The translations under genes and the position numbers were made by a program. A model generated the notes under the pieces. That model searched no databases. It was not told where the DNA came from and worked only from the letters and a program-made list of their open reading frames with translations. A stretch of DNA of 64,000 nucleotides. Origin: Lactobacillus sp. GTDB taxonomy: Bacteria; Bacillota; Bacilli; Lactobacillales; Lactobacillaceae. This document shows, one piece after another, positions 16,037-24,527 of this stretch (positions are counted from its first letter, which is position 1; the number at the start of each line of letters is the position of its first letter). The stretch covers positions 62,001 through 126,000 of the forward strand of contig JAKVKU010000004.1 in NCBI GenBank assembly GCA_022484695.1. The letters run 5' to 3'.

Positions 16037-17276
16037 TTAAAACGTATTCTTTCCATAAAGATTCGATAATCGGAATTTTCTTAGCCTGAACTTCAGGAAT
16101 TTGTTTTTGTTGTAACTCAGCTAAAGAAGGCACCCCTTGGTTGTTATAGATATCGGTCAATTGTTGATTGGCTTTAGGGGATAATTTTTTAGCATCAAAT
16201 GGGGGAATGCTGTAACCATACTTCGCTTCTGCCTTTTTCAACTGGGCACTTTCACTGGTCATTTCATTGATCAAGACTAGCGCCGCATCCTTGGCATTGG
16301 AAGATTTGGCCATGGCCAGGTAGTTTTGGTTGGCAATCGTGCCCTTGTCAAATAAGAAGGACTCAGTATTGTCGTTAAATTCCTTATCATGGCGCTTTTC
16401 AGCCACATGCATTGGGGAATAACTGTAAGTCATGTTGATTTGACCAGCGGCAAACATCTGATCTAATTCTGCCGTGGTCTTAGGGTAAGTCTTGCCCTGT
16501 TGCCACAGGTAGGGTTTTAACGTATTTAAATAATCCAAACCCGGTTTGATGACTTTATACAAGCCTGCTTTGGTGGCTGGGGCTTGATTCACTTTGTCAT
16601 ACCCCACCACGTCACAAATGATGTTACGGACAAAGGCACTGCCGGTAAATTCCGGTGGGGCCGTGTAAGTGATCTTGCCTGGATTAGCCTTGGCATAGGC
16701 TAGCAATTTGGCACTACTGGTGGGAAAGCCCTCGGGAAACTTAGTCTTATCCCCGCCAAACACCAATTGGGCATTGCCATAAGGCACTTCATAACCATTG
16801 ATCTTGACGCCAAAGTCATATTTAGAACTATGGCCGTTAACGTCCATCAATTGATTGAAACTGGGGACTTTATTGGCAATCGGGCCATATAACAAGTTGG
16901 CCTGCTTAGCCGTATAAAAGTTTTCCCCATTGATCCAAACCACATCGATATCGCCTTTGTTATCGCCGGCTTCTTTTTCCGTGGTCAATTTGTTTAAAAT
17001 ATCATCAATATCCATAGGTACCCGCTTAACCGTGATATCATATTTCTTTTTCATGGCCGGGGTCACCACTTGATCCACCCATAGATTGGCTTTCTCATCG
17101 CCACCAAATCCATAAAAAGTCACGGTCTTGCCTTTACTGGATTTGATCGCAGCCGACAAGGTGGTCACTTTCCCAGACCCCGCATCACTTTTAGGGCTTT
17201 GATTGGCTTTACAAGCAGGTAATAAAAGCAATAGCACCATTAAAGCAGCTAGGCGCCAATACCATTTCTTCTTCAT
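16029..17276 (-). CDS. YnjB-like ABC transporter substrate-binding lipoprotein
   Basis: 415-residue lipoprotein: signal with lipobox LLPAC (Cys22), then a binding-protein fold. Segments such as KGKTVTFYGFGGDEKANLWVD, DVVWINGENFYTAKQANLL and PPEFTGSAFVRNI closely resemble E. coli YnjB as I recall it. The YnjB ligand is not established. AGGGAG lies 7-8 bases before the ATG. Binding protein, split permease, ATPase and a nearby YnjE-like sulfurtransferase reproduce the ynjBCDE set. Imported cargo is likely to feed or receive the products of the sulfurtransferases and sugar transferases. Confidence 0.82.
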   Translation of the reverse strand: MKKKWYWRLAALMVLLLLLPACKANQSPKSDAGSGKVTTLSAAIKSSKGKTVTFYGFGGDEKANLWVDQVVTPAMKKKYDITVKRVPMDIDDILNKLTTEKEAGDNKGDIDVVWINGENFYTAKQANLLYGPIANKVPSFNQLMDVNGHSSKYDFGVKINGYEVPYGNAQLVFGGDKTKFPEGFPTSSAKLLAYAKANPGKITYTAPPEFTGSAFVRNIICDVVGYDKVNQAPATKAGLYKVIKPGLDYLNTLKPYLWQQGKTYPKTTAELDQMFAAGQINMTYSYSPMHVAEKRHDKEFNDNTESFLFDKGTIANQNYLAMAKSSNAKDAALVLINEMTSESAQLKKAEAKYGYSIPPFDAKKLSPKANQQLTDIYNNQGVPSLAELQQKQIPEVQAKKIPIIESLWKEYVLND

Positions 17277-17288
17277 TTTGTTCTCTCC

Positions 17289-18044
17289 CTATGCTTTGGC
17301 AACAATTTGCTTAGAGCGATAACGATTCGCCCAAGCAGTTAGGGGATGATGTAACGCTGTATCGGGGCAAGTATCCCCCAGTTGGACCACATCCCCAAAA
17401 ATCAAGTCCAGCAAATGCCAAGATCGCCCGCCGCCCAAAATCATGGCCGCGGTACAACTGGCACAATAAGTCACGATATAATCGGTTTTAAAATCATGGA
17501 CCCGTTTGGTGGCCGCTGTTTTAGCCAAGGGTGGATTAGAGACGCCACACATCCCACCCATGCCGCAGCATAAAGTGTTTTTCCCAGAAAGCCGGGTTTC
17601 TTTGGTAGCATAGCCCAGACTGTGGATCAAATAGCGTACCGCTTCATGAATATCGGTCCGATCTTTGGTGGGACAAGAATCTTGAATGGAAAAAACCACT
17701 TGGCTGTCCTTGGCTTTGTTCAAATAAGCTTTAGGTAAACCTAATTCGGCCATTTTCACCCACAGGGAGCCCATTTTAAACTGATTTTGATCAGTCATGG
17801 TTTTCAAACAACCCTGGCAAGCCACCAATAGTTCATCAATGCCGGCTTCATGGACCATATCGGTCAAACTGGCAAATTGCTTTTGAAAAGCCGCCTCTTG
17901 GCCGATCATGCGCCGAGGTTTGCCGCAACAAGCCTGAATAACGGCTAAATCAGGATAGTAATGCTTTAAATAAGCAATAATGTTGGCTACGTTTTTGGGG
18001 CTGGCCGAACTTAGCGAGCAACCCGCCATAAAGCCATATTTCAT
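17289..18044 (-). CDS. HdrB-like Fe-S protein with two CCG domains
   Basis: 251-residue cysteine-rich protein of the CoB-CoM heterodisulfide reductase B type. First CCG domain: GCSL near 9, ACCGKPRRM near 39 and CQGC near 75. Second: CPTKD near 125, CCGMGGMCG near 160 and YCASC near 193. Such proteins bind unusual [4Fe-4S] clusters and reduce or rearrange disulfides and thiols. The start overlaps the HdrC-like gene, so the two form a pair. Their disulfide or sulfane-sulfur substrate is unknown; two exported sulfurtransferases in the same run point to sulfur chemistry. Confidence 0.85.
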   Translation of the reverse strand: MKYGFMAGCSLSSASPKNVANIIAYLKHYYPDLAVIQACCGKPRRMIGQEAAFQKQFASLTDMVHEAGIDELLVACQGCLKTMTDQNQFKMGSLWVKMAELGLPKAYLNKAKDSQVVFSIQDSCPTKDRTDIHEAVRYLIHSLGYATKETRLSGKNTLCCGMGGMCGVSNPPLAKTAATKRVHDFKTDYIVTYCASCTAAMILGGGRSWHLLDLIFGDVVQLGDTCPDTALHHPLTAWANRYRSKQIVAKA

Positions 18045-18406
18045 CGTGAATGCCTCCCACTGATACTGCTGAACAAGCGACTGGCTGACAAGCGCTGATG
18101 CATGGTCACACTGCGCAATTGTTTTAAAGGTAACTTCTTTTGATCACGGCAAAGATCTTGACGCATGGCCAAAAAGGCTTGCCCCAGCTCTAAGCGCAGG
18201 GGGCAAACCACGGTACAATGGCCACATAACTGACAGGAATAGGGCACAATGGTGGGTAAACCTGAAGTTAAGAATTGTTCAAAAAGTTCTTTAGGATTGG
18301 CGCAATACTGTTGTAAAAAGACACAATCTTTCATGCAACGGCCGCATTGCGTACAATTATCGGCAATGAGTTGGGCCATATCGATTGTTTTTTGTGAATA
18401 AACCAT
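18041..18406 (-). CDS. HdrC-like protein with two [4Fe-4S] clusters
   Basis: 121-residue ferredoxin-like subunit with two motifs, CTQCGRCMKDC near 18-28 and CQLCGHCTVVCP near 57-68, followed by a helical, basic tail. It should pass electrons to the HdrB-like partner downstream, with which it overlaps by four bases. It has no membrane anchor; the four-helix membrane protein encoded just before it may tie the pair to the membrane and quinol-like electron sources. That link is inference. Confidence 0.85.
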   Translation of the reverse strand: MVYSQKTIDMAQLIADNCTQCGRCMKDCVFLQQYCANPKELFEQFLTSGLPTIVPYSCQLCGHCTVVCPLRLELGQAFLAMRQDLCRDQKKLPLKQLRSVTMHQRLSASRLFSSISGRHSR

Positions 18407-18410
18407 GGCC

Positions 18411-18800
18411 CTACCCCCGATTCCTGCGGCTAACCAAGCCGATCAACAACAACTGCAGTAATAAGATGACAAAAATGATCGCCACGACTAAATAATAAAT
18501 AGGTACCAATTGTAACGACGCACTATACAACCAGCTCAGCCAAATCGCCGCAATAATCAATAGTAAGTAACGCTCTTTGGTGCGTTGCCGCCAAACTAAA
18601 AAGATACTCAATAACAACATCACGATGGGTAAAACGACGAGATAACGCCCCAACCAGCTTTGGGCAAATTCTTCTGAGAAGAACGATGTATTACGCATGA
18701 AACCCAAGTGATTGGCATACAGGTCATTGACCACATAAATGCCATAAACCAGGCTCAACTGCAATAGATGGATGATAAAATAGATTAATTTTCGCATCAT
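18411..18800 (-). CDS. Small membrane protein, four predicted helices, unknown function
   Basis: 129-residue protein with hydrophobic segments near 5-25, 54-72, 78-98 and 103-123. It starts at ATGATG directly after the stop of the YnjE-like gene (TAATG) with no strong ribosome site, so translation is probably coupled. I recognise no family. It is placed between the exported sulfurtransferases and the HdrCB pair, where it could be a membrane electron carrier or scaffold; the sequence shows no heme or Fe-S motif. Confidence 0.7.
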   Translation of the reverse strand: MMRKLIYFIIHLLQLSLVYGIYVVNDLYANHLGFMRNTSFFSEEFAQSWLGRYLVVLPIVMLLLSIFLVWRQRTKERYLLLIIAAIWLSWLYSASLQLVPIYYLVVAIIFVILLLQLLLIGLVSRRNRG

Positions 18801-19843
18801 TAATCTAAGATTTTCACCTTACTCTTATCCCGGGGATCGCCAACTTGGACAGGGTATTGACTTGGGTGTTTTTGATGGGCTTTATCCCAATCATACCAGC
18901 CGCCATCAAACATTTTGACATTCTGCCAGCCAGACTGTTTGGTGATGAAAAAGGCTGTGGCTGCCCGCCAACCAGTACCGCAATAAAAGGCGACTTCTTT
19001 ATCCGGTGTGATGCCCCATGTTTTCCAATCCGCAAAAATCTTAGTTGGATCTTTCACGGTACCATCACTATTGGTCAAATAAGCCACATCAGCACTGGTC
19101 TTACTAGCCTTGGCATAAACGGCACCTTTAGGTTCACCTTTGTCTTTAATGTAAGAATAGCCACTGGTCTTCCCAGTAAATTCAGCCCAAGACCGGGTAC
19201 TAGCCAATACTAGATCTGGATTTTTCTTTTGCGCTGCCAGTAAATCAGCAGATGTGGAAATCAAGCTATCAGGCCGACCGGGCACATTGCCTTTAAAGTC
19301 TTTGGCAGCCTTAGGTTTTACATTCCCTTTAGCGGTGGTATATTTGGCACTTTGCCAAGCATTAAAGCCACCATCTAAGATCTTAACTTGATCGACCCCT
19401 AACCAATAAGCCACAAAAGCCACCCGAGAAGCGGCATTAATGTCGCTGGAATAAATGATCACTGGCGTATCCTTGGTGACACCCTTTTTCAAAAAGGCTT
19501 TTTCACAAGTCGCCGCTGGTAAAATGTTCCAGTTATTGGCTTCGGTTTCAATTTCCATGGTATCCATATGCACGGCCCCAGGTAAATGGGCTTTCTTATA
19601 TTCTTTACCAGCCCCATAAGAAGCTTCGATGACAACGGTCTTCTTATTGGTCTTTAGTTGATTCTGGACCCATTTGGCACTGACAAAAAAGTCATTTTCG
19701 CCAGGCTTGTTATTCTTTACCAAGCGTTGGCTGGTGGTACTGGCCTTGGCTTGGACTTGATTGGCATTTAAGCCAACCATTAAAATGAATGCTGCTAAAA
19801 TACTCGTGATAACTGCTAAAATACGTTTGTTTTTCTTATCCAC
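18800..19843 (-). CDS. Exported YnjE-like thiosulfate sulfurtransferase (tandem rhodanese)
   Basis: 347-residue protein with a signal peptide (hydrophobic 8-26, AKA near 31-33) and two rhodanese domains. The first has Ser where the catalytic Cys should be (IIYSSDINAASR) and is probably inactive. The second has VAFYCGTGWRAATAF, very like the active loop of E. coli YnjE, with C the persulfide carrier. A GTG start at 19843 has GGGG about 7 bases upstream. Because it is exported, it would act on extracellular thiosulfate or polysulfide. Its gene is followed by ynjBCD-like genes, as in the ynj locus. Confidence 0.88.
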   Translation of the reverse strand: MDKKNKRILAVITSILAAFILMVGLNANQVQAKASTTSQRLVKNNKPGENDFFVSAKWVQNQLKTNKKTVVIEASYGAGKEYKKAHLPGAVHMDTMEIETEANNWNILPAATCEKAFLKKGVTKDTPVIIYSSDINAASRVAFVAYWLGVDQVKILDGGFNAWQSAKYTTAKGNVKPKAAKDFKGNVPGRPDSLISTSADLLAAQKKNPDLVLASTRSWAEFTGKTSGYSYIKDKGEPKGAVYAKASKTSADVAYLTNSDGTVKDPTKIFADWKTWGITPDKEVAFYCGTGWRAATAFFITKQSGWQNVKMFDGGWYDWDKAHQKHPSQYPVQVGDPRDKSKVKILD

Positions 19844-19877
19844 GATAAGACCCCATTTTTAAATTTATAAATACCGA

Positions 19878-20354
19878 CTAATTTGTGACCCAAAGTTTGC
19901 TATTATCCTTATAAGGCCAACCTTTAGCCCCATTTTGAACAATATGTAACCGTTTGGCTTTGACACCTTTATCAATCAAAATTGAAACAGTGCGTTTAGC
20001 ACCACTGCCGCCGCCGGGACAAACCACATAAATTGGATTGGCGCCCTTTTTAATCTTGGCAGCAGATTTAGTCACTAAGTTTTCCAATTGCTTGGTATCC
20101 ACCGGATATGCATGCAGACTTAAAGAATTTGGTAAATGACCTTTTTTATAATCTGCTGTGGGTTGAATATCCACCACTTGGTAACTCTGCTTGTCTTTAT
20201 TTAACAAGATTTTTTTCATTGCTTTCGGTGTGGTGTATTGCCAAGCAATATTATCATTGGCCCGATCTTTGGCTCCCACCGTTTGTGGACCTGTAGCGAT
20301 AATCAAGAACGCCGCAAATAATGCAACGAATAACCCAACTAATTTCTTTTTCAT
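19878..20354 (-). CDS. Exported single-domain rhodanese
   Basis: 158-residue protein with an N-terminal signal (hydrophobic 5-22, ending VGAKD) and one rhodanese domain: YQVVDIQPTADYKKGHLPNS near 60 and the Cys loop YVVCPGGGSGAKR near 108-120. GGAGG lies 8 bases before the ATG. It is the first gene of the run, behind a strong promoter and a possible attenuator. It probably receives or donates sulfane sulfur to the tandem rhodanese that follows after 34 bases. Confidence 0.85.
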   Translation of the reverse strand: MKKKLVGLFVALFAAFLIIATGPQTVGAKDRANDNIAWQYTTPKAMKKILLNKDKQSYQVVDIQPTADYKKGHLPNSLSLHAYPVDTKQLENLVTKSAAKIKKGANPIYVVCPGGGSGAKRTVSILIDKGVKAKRLHIVQNGAKGWPYKDNSKLWVTN

Positions 20355-20414
20355 GCCGTCACTCCTCCAATAATTTTATATGCAATAGTTTGTTCACTTT
20401 TTAACATGCTGTCT

Positions 20415-20457
20415 AAAAATTAAGTTGGAAACTAGCCCGGAGGTTCATTTCCAACTT
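20415..20457 (-). terminator. Possible attenuator in the leader of the rhodanese-ynj run
   Basis: On the minus strand AAGTTGGAAA and TTTCCAACTT form a perfect 10-base stem with a 16-base loop, followed by AATTTTT. It lies between the promoter and the first gene, so transcription must pass it. No known riboswitch consensus was recognised upstream of it. Confidence 0.5.
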
Positions 20458-20498
20458 TTGAATTGGATCGTATGCTTCTCGTGATTAACTACGGTCTC

Positions 20499-20528
20499 AT
20501 TATATTTAGAAAACGGTCCCCATGTCAA
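20499..20528 (-). promoter_or_regulatory. Strong sigma-A promoter for the rhodanese-ynj-transferase run
   Basis: Minus strand: consensus TTGACA (20523-20528), 18-base spacer, consensus TATAAT (20499-20504). An AT-rich palindrome TTAGAAAAA/TTTTTTCTAA lies just upstream (about 20551-20574) and could be an operator. No other convincing promoter was seen inside the tightly packed genes down to 8753. Confidence 0.75.
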
Positions 20529-20615
20529 GGAAATGTAAAAATTTTTTTGGTTAGAAAAATTATATTTTTTCTAATAAAGTTTTTATCTTATCGTCCTATA
20601 AGTTCACTTGGGGGA

Positions 20616-23600
20616 CTAATCTACTAATTCTTGATAACGGGCGGTGCGGGCCTTCATATCCGCAATGGTTTTGGACACCATGGTATCCACTAGCTGGTCG
20701 TCCTTTAAGATATTGTGCAGGGACCGATAACGGGTCTGTTGGGCCATGAAGGCGGGCATTTCAGTGTATTCTGGATTCTTTTGATCTAAGCGCATGGGGC
20801 TGTGACCCTTGGCTAATCTTCTGGGATCATAGCGGTACAATTGCCAATAACCGGCGGCAACCGCGGCTTTGGCGGAGGTGATGGCTTGACCTAAGCCCCC
20901 CTTTAAGCCATGGTTGATACATGGCGTGTAGCCAATGATCAAGGATGGGCCGGGATAACTTTCGGCTTCAGCGATGGCTTTAATGGCTTGGGCTTGGTTG
21001 GCATCCAGGGCAATTTGGGCCACATAGACATTGCCATAGGTAGTGGCCATGAGACCTAGATCTTTTTTAGCCGTTTGTTTGCCGTTGCCGGCAAACTTGG
21101 CCACGGCACTGGCTGGGGTGGCTTTTGACATTTGGCCGCCGGTATTGGCATACAGTTCATTATCCATGACTAAGATGTTGATATCGGCACCGCTGGCCAA
21201 AACATGGTCCACGCCACTGAAGCCGATATCATAGGCCCAGCCATCCCCGCCAACGATCCATTGGCTGACTTTGACAAACTGGTCACTGTACTTTAAGAGG
21301 GCCTTTAATTCCGGATCTTGTTCTTGGCTCAAGGCGGCTGTTAAAATGTCAGCTCGACGGCGGGTATTTTCGCTGTCGTCTAAGTGGGTCAGCCAATCTT
21401 TAAGGGCCTTTTGGGTGGCCGGCGTACCTAACCCCGCTTCAAGGGCTACTTGCAGGCGCTGGGCCAAGTTTTGCCGCTTGTGGCTGTTGGCAATCATCAT
21501 GCCATAGCCGAATTCTGCATTATCTTCAAATAAGGAGTTGCTCCAGGCTGGGCCTTGCCCACAACTGTTAGTGGTATAAGGCGTAATGGGGCTAGACGCA
21601 CCCCAAATGGAAGAACAGCCAGTGGTGTTGGCGATTTGTAAATGATCCCCATATAATTGGGTCAACAACTTCAAGTAAGCTGTCTCCCCGCAACCGGCAC
21701 AGGCCCCAGAAAATTCCAGCAGCGGTTTCTCTAATTGGGAACCCCGTACTGTGGTTTTTTTGAAAGGATTGGCCTTTTGCCGCAGGGTCATGGCAAAGGC
21801 CCAGTTTTGGGCTTGTTGTTTTTGCTGATCATAAGGCACCATCTTTAAGGCCTTTTCCCGGGCCGGGCAAGCGGCCACACAAAGACCACAACCGGTACAA
21901 TCTTCAACGGACACTTGAATGCGATACTTCTGGCCATCTTGACCCACCATATCTCGGGTGATGAAGCCAGCCGGGGCTTGGGCCATTTCATCGTCATCCG
22001 CCACAAAGGGTCGAATCGAGGCATGGGGGCAAACAAAAGCACAGGCATTGCACTGGGTACAAAATTCGGGATCCCACTGGGGTACTTTTAGGGCAATGCC
22101 CCGTTTTTCATAAGCTGAAGTCCCCATGGGCAATTTGCCGGCCAGCATGCCGTTGCTCATCAAATCCTTGACGGATAAATCATCCCCGGCTTGGCGGCTA
22201 ATAGGTTCCACAATATTGGTCACAAAGGCGGGTACGGTTTTAGGGTCCGCCTTGGGTTGATCATTAGCTTGGGCCCAATCCACCGGGACCGCCACTTGGA
22301 CCAGGGCGTCAAAGGTGGCATCGATGGCCCGATTATTGGTGTCCACGATTTCTTGGGACTTGCGGCCATAGGCTTTTTGAACCTCGGCCTTTAACAACGG
22401 TACAAAGGCATCCCGCTGCAAAATATCTGTCACTTCAAAGAAGGCCGTGGACATGATCTGGTTGATACGCCGGCCTAAGCCAACTTTTTGGGCAATGTCG
22501 TAGGCATTGATAATATAGAATTTAATGTGATGTTGGGCTAAATAGCGTTTAATGTTGTTGGGTAACAGCACCCGACACTTGGCCTCATCCCACATGGTAT
22601 TTAATAGGAAAGTTCCCCCATCCTTTAAACCGGCCAACAGATCATATTGGTGGATATAAGCGGGATTATGACACCCCACAAAATCCGGATGGGCCACATA
22701 GTACGTAGAAGTGATGGGGACGTCGCCAAAACGCAAGTGAGAAATCGTTAAGCCCCCAGACTTTTTGGAATCATAGGCAAAATAGGCCTGGGCATATTGC
22801 CCGGTGTGGTCGCCAATGATCTTGATGGCTTGCTTGTTGGCCCCCACCGTGCCGTCAGAACCAAAGCCCCAAAACTTCGCTTGAAAAATCGAACTGGGGG
22901 TCAAATCTAACACTGGTCTTTGGGGCAAGGATAGTTGGGTCACATCGTCATTGATGCCAATAGTGAAGCGAGGTTTTAAGTTAGCTTGGGCCAGTTGTAA
23001 ATGGTCATACACGGCCACGATTTGATCCGGGGTGACATTCTTAGAAGCAATGCCATAACGGCCGCCAATGACCACCGGCCGGTTAGGATGATTGAACAAT
23101 GCGCTCTGCACGTCCAACAATAAGGGTTCGCCTTCAGACCCCGGCTCCTTGGTGCGGTCTAACACCGCCACCCGCCGCACGGTTTTGGGCAAATTTGCCA
23201 ACAAATTAGCACTGGGGAAAGGTCGGTATAAATGGATATTTAAAAAGCCCACTTGCCGGCCCCGCTGGTTTAAATAGTCCACCGTTTGTTTGATGGTCGG
23301 TGCCACGGACCCCATGGCCACGATCACTTCAGTGGCTTCAGGATCCCCATAATAGTTGGTCAAGTCATAATCCGTGTGGCGTAATTGATTGATCTGCTGC
23401 ATGTATTGTTGCACGATGGCGGGCATGCGGTCATAAAACTGATTCACAGTTTCCCGGGATTGGAAATAAATATCGGGGTTTTGCGCCGAACCAGAAACAT
23501 AGGGATGATTGGGATTCATGGCCTGGTCCCGGAAACGCTGCAGGGCATCAGTGGGAATCATGGCCTTTAAATCGGCGTAATCTATCGTGGTGATCCGCTG

Positions 23601-24143
23601 CAGTTCATGGCTGGTGCGAAACCCGTCAAAAAAGTTGAGAAAAGGTAAGCTCCCAGCTAGACTGGCCAAATGGGCCACGGCTGACAGATCCATCACTTCT
23701 TGGACACTGCTTTCAGCCAACATGCAAAAACCAGTTTGCCGAGCGGCCATCACATCACTATGATCACCGAAGATGCTTAAGGCATTGGTGGCCACCGCCC
23801 GGGCCGCCACGTGGAAGACCCCAGGTAATAATTCCCCGGCAATTTTATACATATTGGGTAACATTAGTAACAATCCTTGGGAAGCGGTATAAGTAGTGGT
23901 CAAAGCCCCGGTTTTCAAAGATCCGTGCACTGCCCCAGCTGCCCCTGCTTCAGATTGCATCTCCACGACCTTCACGGGATCGCCAAACACATTTTTCTTG
24001 CCGGCCGTGGCCCAAGCCGCCACCACTTCCGCCATGGTGGAACTTGGTGTGATGGGATACACGGCGGCTACTTCGGTAAAAGCGTAGGAAATATAAGCTG
24101 CAGCAGTGTTGCCATCCATTGTTTTCAGTTGCGTTTCTGTCAT
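20616..24143 (-). CDS. nifJ: Pyruvate:ferredoxin (flavodoxin) oxidoreductase
   Basis: 1175-residue single-chain PFOR, full length for the family. It cleaves pyruvate with CoA to acetyl-CoA and CO2 and reduces ferredoxin or flavodoxin. Domain order: YPITPSSTMAE near 20-35 (pyruvate and TPP site), the middle gamma domain, two [4Fe-4S] clusters in CTQCNACAFVCP near 690 and CTGCGLCVAACP near 750, and the TPP domain with CAGCGET, GGDGWAYDIG and NTGGQMSKATP. AAGGAGG is 7-8 bases before the ATG. The enzyme is oxygen-sensitive, which fits the FNR-like palindrome in its leader. It is uncommon in lactobacilli. Confidence 0.97.
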   Translation of the reverse strand: MTETQLKTMDGNTAAAYISYAFTEVAAVYPITPSSTMAEVVAAWATAGKKNVFGDPVKVVEMQSEAGAAGAVHGSLKTGALTTTYTASQGLLLMLPNMYKIAGELLPGVFHVAARAVATNALSIFGDHSDVMAARQTGFCMLAESSVQEVMDLSAVAHLASLAGSLPFLNFFDGFRTSHELQRITTIDYADLKAMIPTDALQRFRDQAMNPNHPYVSGSAQNPDIYFQSRETVNQFYDRMPAIVQQYMQQINQLRHTDYDLTNYYGDPEATEVIVAMGSVAPTIKQTVDYLNQRGRQVGFLNIHLYRPFPSANLLANLPKTVRRVAVLDRTKEPGSEGEPLLLDVQSALFNHPNRPVVIGGRYGIASKNVTPDQIVAVYDHLQLAQANLKPRFTIGINDDVTQLSLPQRPVLDLTPSSIFQAKFWGFGSDGTVGANKQAIKIIGDHTGQYAQAYFAYDSKKSGGLTISHLRFGDVPITSTYYVAHPDFVGCHNPAYIHQYDLLAGLKDGGTFLLNTMWDEAKCRVLLPNNIKRYLAQHHIKFYIINAYDIAQKVGLGRRINQIMSTAFFEVTDILQRDAFVPLLKAEVQKAYGRKSQEIVDTNNRAIDATFDALVQVAVPVDWAQANDQPKADPKTVPAFVTNIVEPISRQAGDDLSVKDLMSNGMLAGKLPMGTSAYEKRGIALKVPQWDPEFCTQCNACAFVCPHASIRPFVADDDEMAQAPAGFITRDMVGQDGQKYRIQVSVEDCTGCGLCVAACPAREKALKMVPYDQQKQQAQNWAFAMTLRQKANPFKKTTVRGSQLEKPLLEFSGACAGCGETAYLKLLTQLYGDHLQIANTTGCSSIWGASSPITPYTTNSCGQGPAWSNSLFEDNAEFGYGMMIANSHKRQNLAQRLQVALEAGLGTPATQKALKDWLTHLDDSENTRRRADILTAALSQEQDPELKALLKYSDQFVKVSQWIVGGDGWAYDIGFSGVDHVLASGADINILVMDNELYANTGGQMSKATPASAVAKFAGNGKQTAKKDLGLMATTYGNVYVAQIALDANQAQAIKAIAEAESYPGPSLIIGYTPCINHGLKGGLGQAITSAKAAVAAGYWQLYRYDPRRLAKGHSPMRLDQKNPEYTEMPAFMAQQTRYRSLHNILKDDQLVDTMVSKTIADMKARTARYQELVD

Positions 24144-24164
24144 ATTGAAACCTCCTTGCGATTT

Positions 24165-24263
24165 TTAAGCTAATTCACAACGACCAATCAAATCCTGAAC
24201 CAATTGCGGCGTCGCTGCATATCCGCAGCGACAGCAATTTTTGTAAGTGTCATATGTAATCAT
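24165..24263 (-). CDS. Candidate 32-residue cysteine-rich leader peptide upstream of nifJ
   Basis: Frame starting MITYDTYKNCCRCGYAATPQ and ending with GRCELA, with the Cys cluster N-C-C-R-C-G and one further Cys. The stop lies 21 bases before the nifJ ATG. The ATG is directly preceded by AAGGG, too close for an ideal ribosome site, so expression is uncertain. Four Cys in 32 residues is unusual for chance sequence; a tiny metal- or Fe-S-binding peptide or a sensing leader peptide is possible. Confidence 0.35.
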   Translation of the reverse strand: MITYDTYKNCCRCGYAATPQLVQDLIGRCELA

Positions 24264-24285
24264 CCCTTCATGGCGCCTGTTATTT

Positions 24286-24327
24286 AAAAAAAGAGCCTGA
24301 ATCAGCAATAACAGCTGATCCAGCCTC
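24286..24327 (-). terminator. Terminator-like hairpin in the nifJ leader
   Basis: On the minus strand GAGGCTGGATCAGC pairs with GCTGATTCAGGCTC at 13 of 14 positions (one G-T pair) and is followed by T7. No gene ends upstream on this strand, because the next gene is divergent, so the hairpin must lie in the nifJ leader and may attenuate it. Confidence 0.6.
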
Positions 24328-24353
24328 TAGACAGTCACGACAGTGCGGCTTTT

Positions 24354-24367
24354 TTGATATATATCAA
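24354..24367. promoter_or_regulatory. FNR/CRP-type palindrome between nifJ and the oppA-mobA-yedEF operon
   Basis: TTGATATATATCAA is an exact match to the TTGAT-N4-ATCAA form bound by FNR-like regulators. A second palindrome GTGATA-TTT-TATCAC lies at 24386-24400. They sit in the shared divergent region and could tie both units to oxygen or redox state. FNR-like proteins of lactobacilli are known to bind other half-sites too, so the regulator is not certain. Confidence 0.5.
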
Positions 24368-24527
24368 TTACAAAGTAATGATTGTGTGATATTTTATCAC
24401 GCCTAATTATCTTTGTGAAGCTGACATGAAAAATTTTTAGTGTTTTCAGGCCACGAATGCTGTTTTAACGGTAAAAATAATTTTTATATGTTATATAAGT
24501 TAACAATTTACATGTTTTGTGAGACTT

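Noticed and set aside
24354..24367. Rex (redox) operator
   Set aside because: The palindrome lacks the TTGTGAA/TTCACAA half-sites of Rex and matches the FNR pattern exactly.
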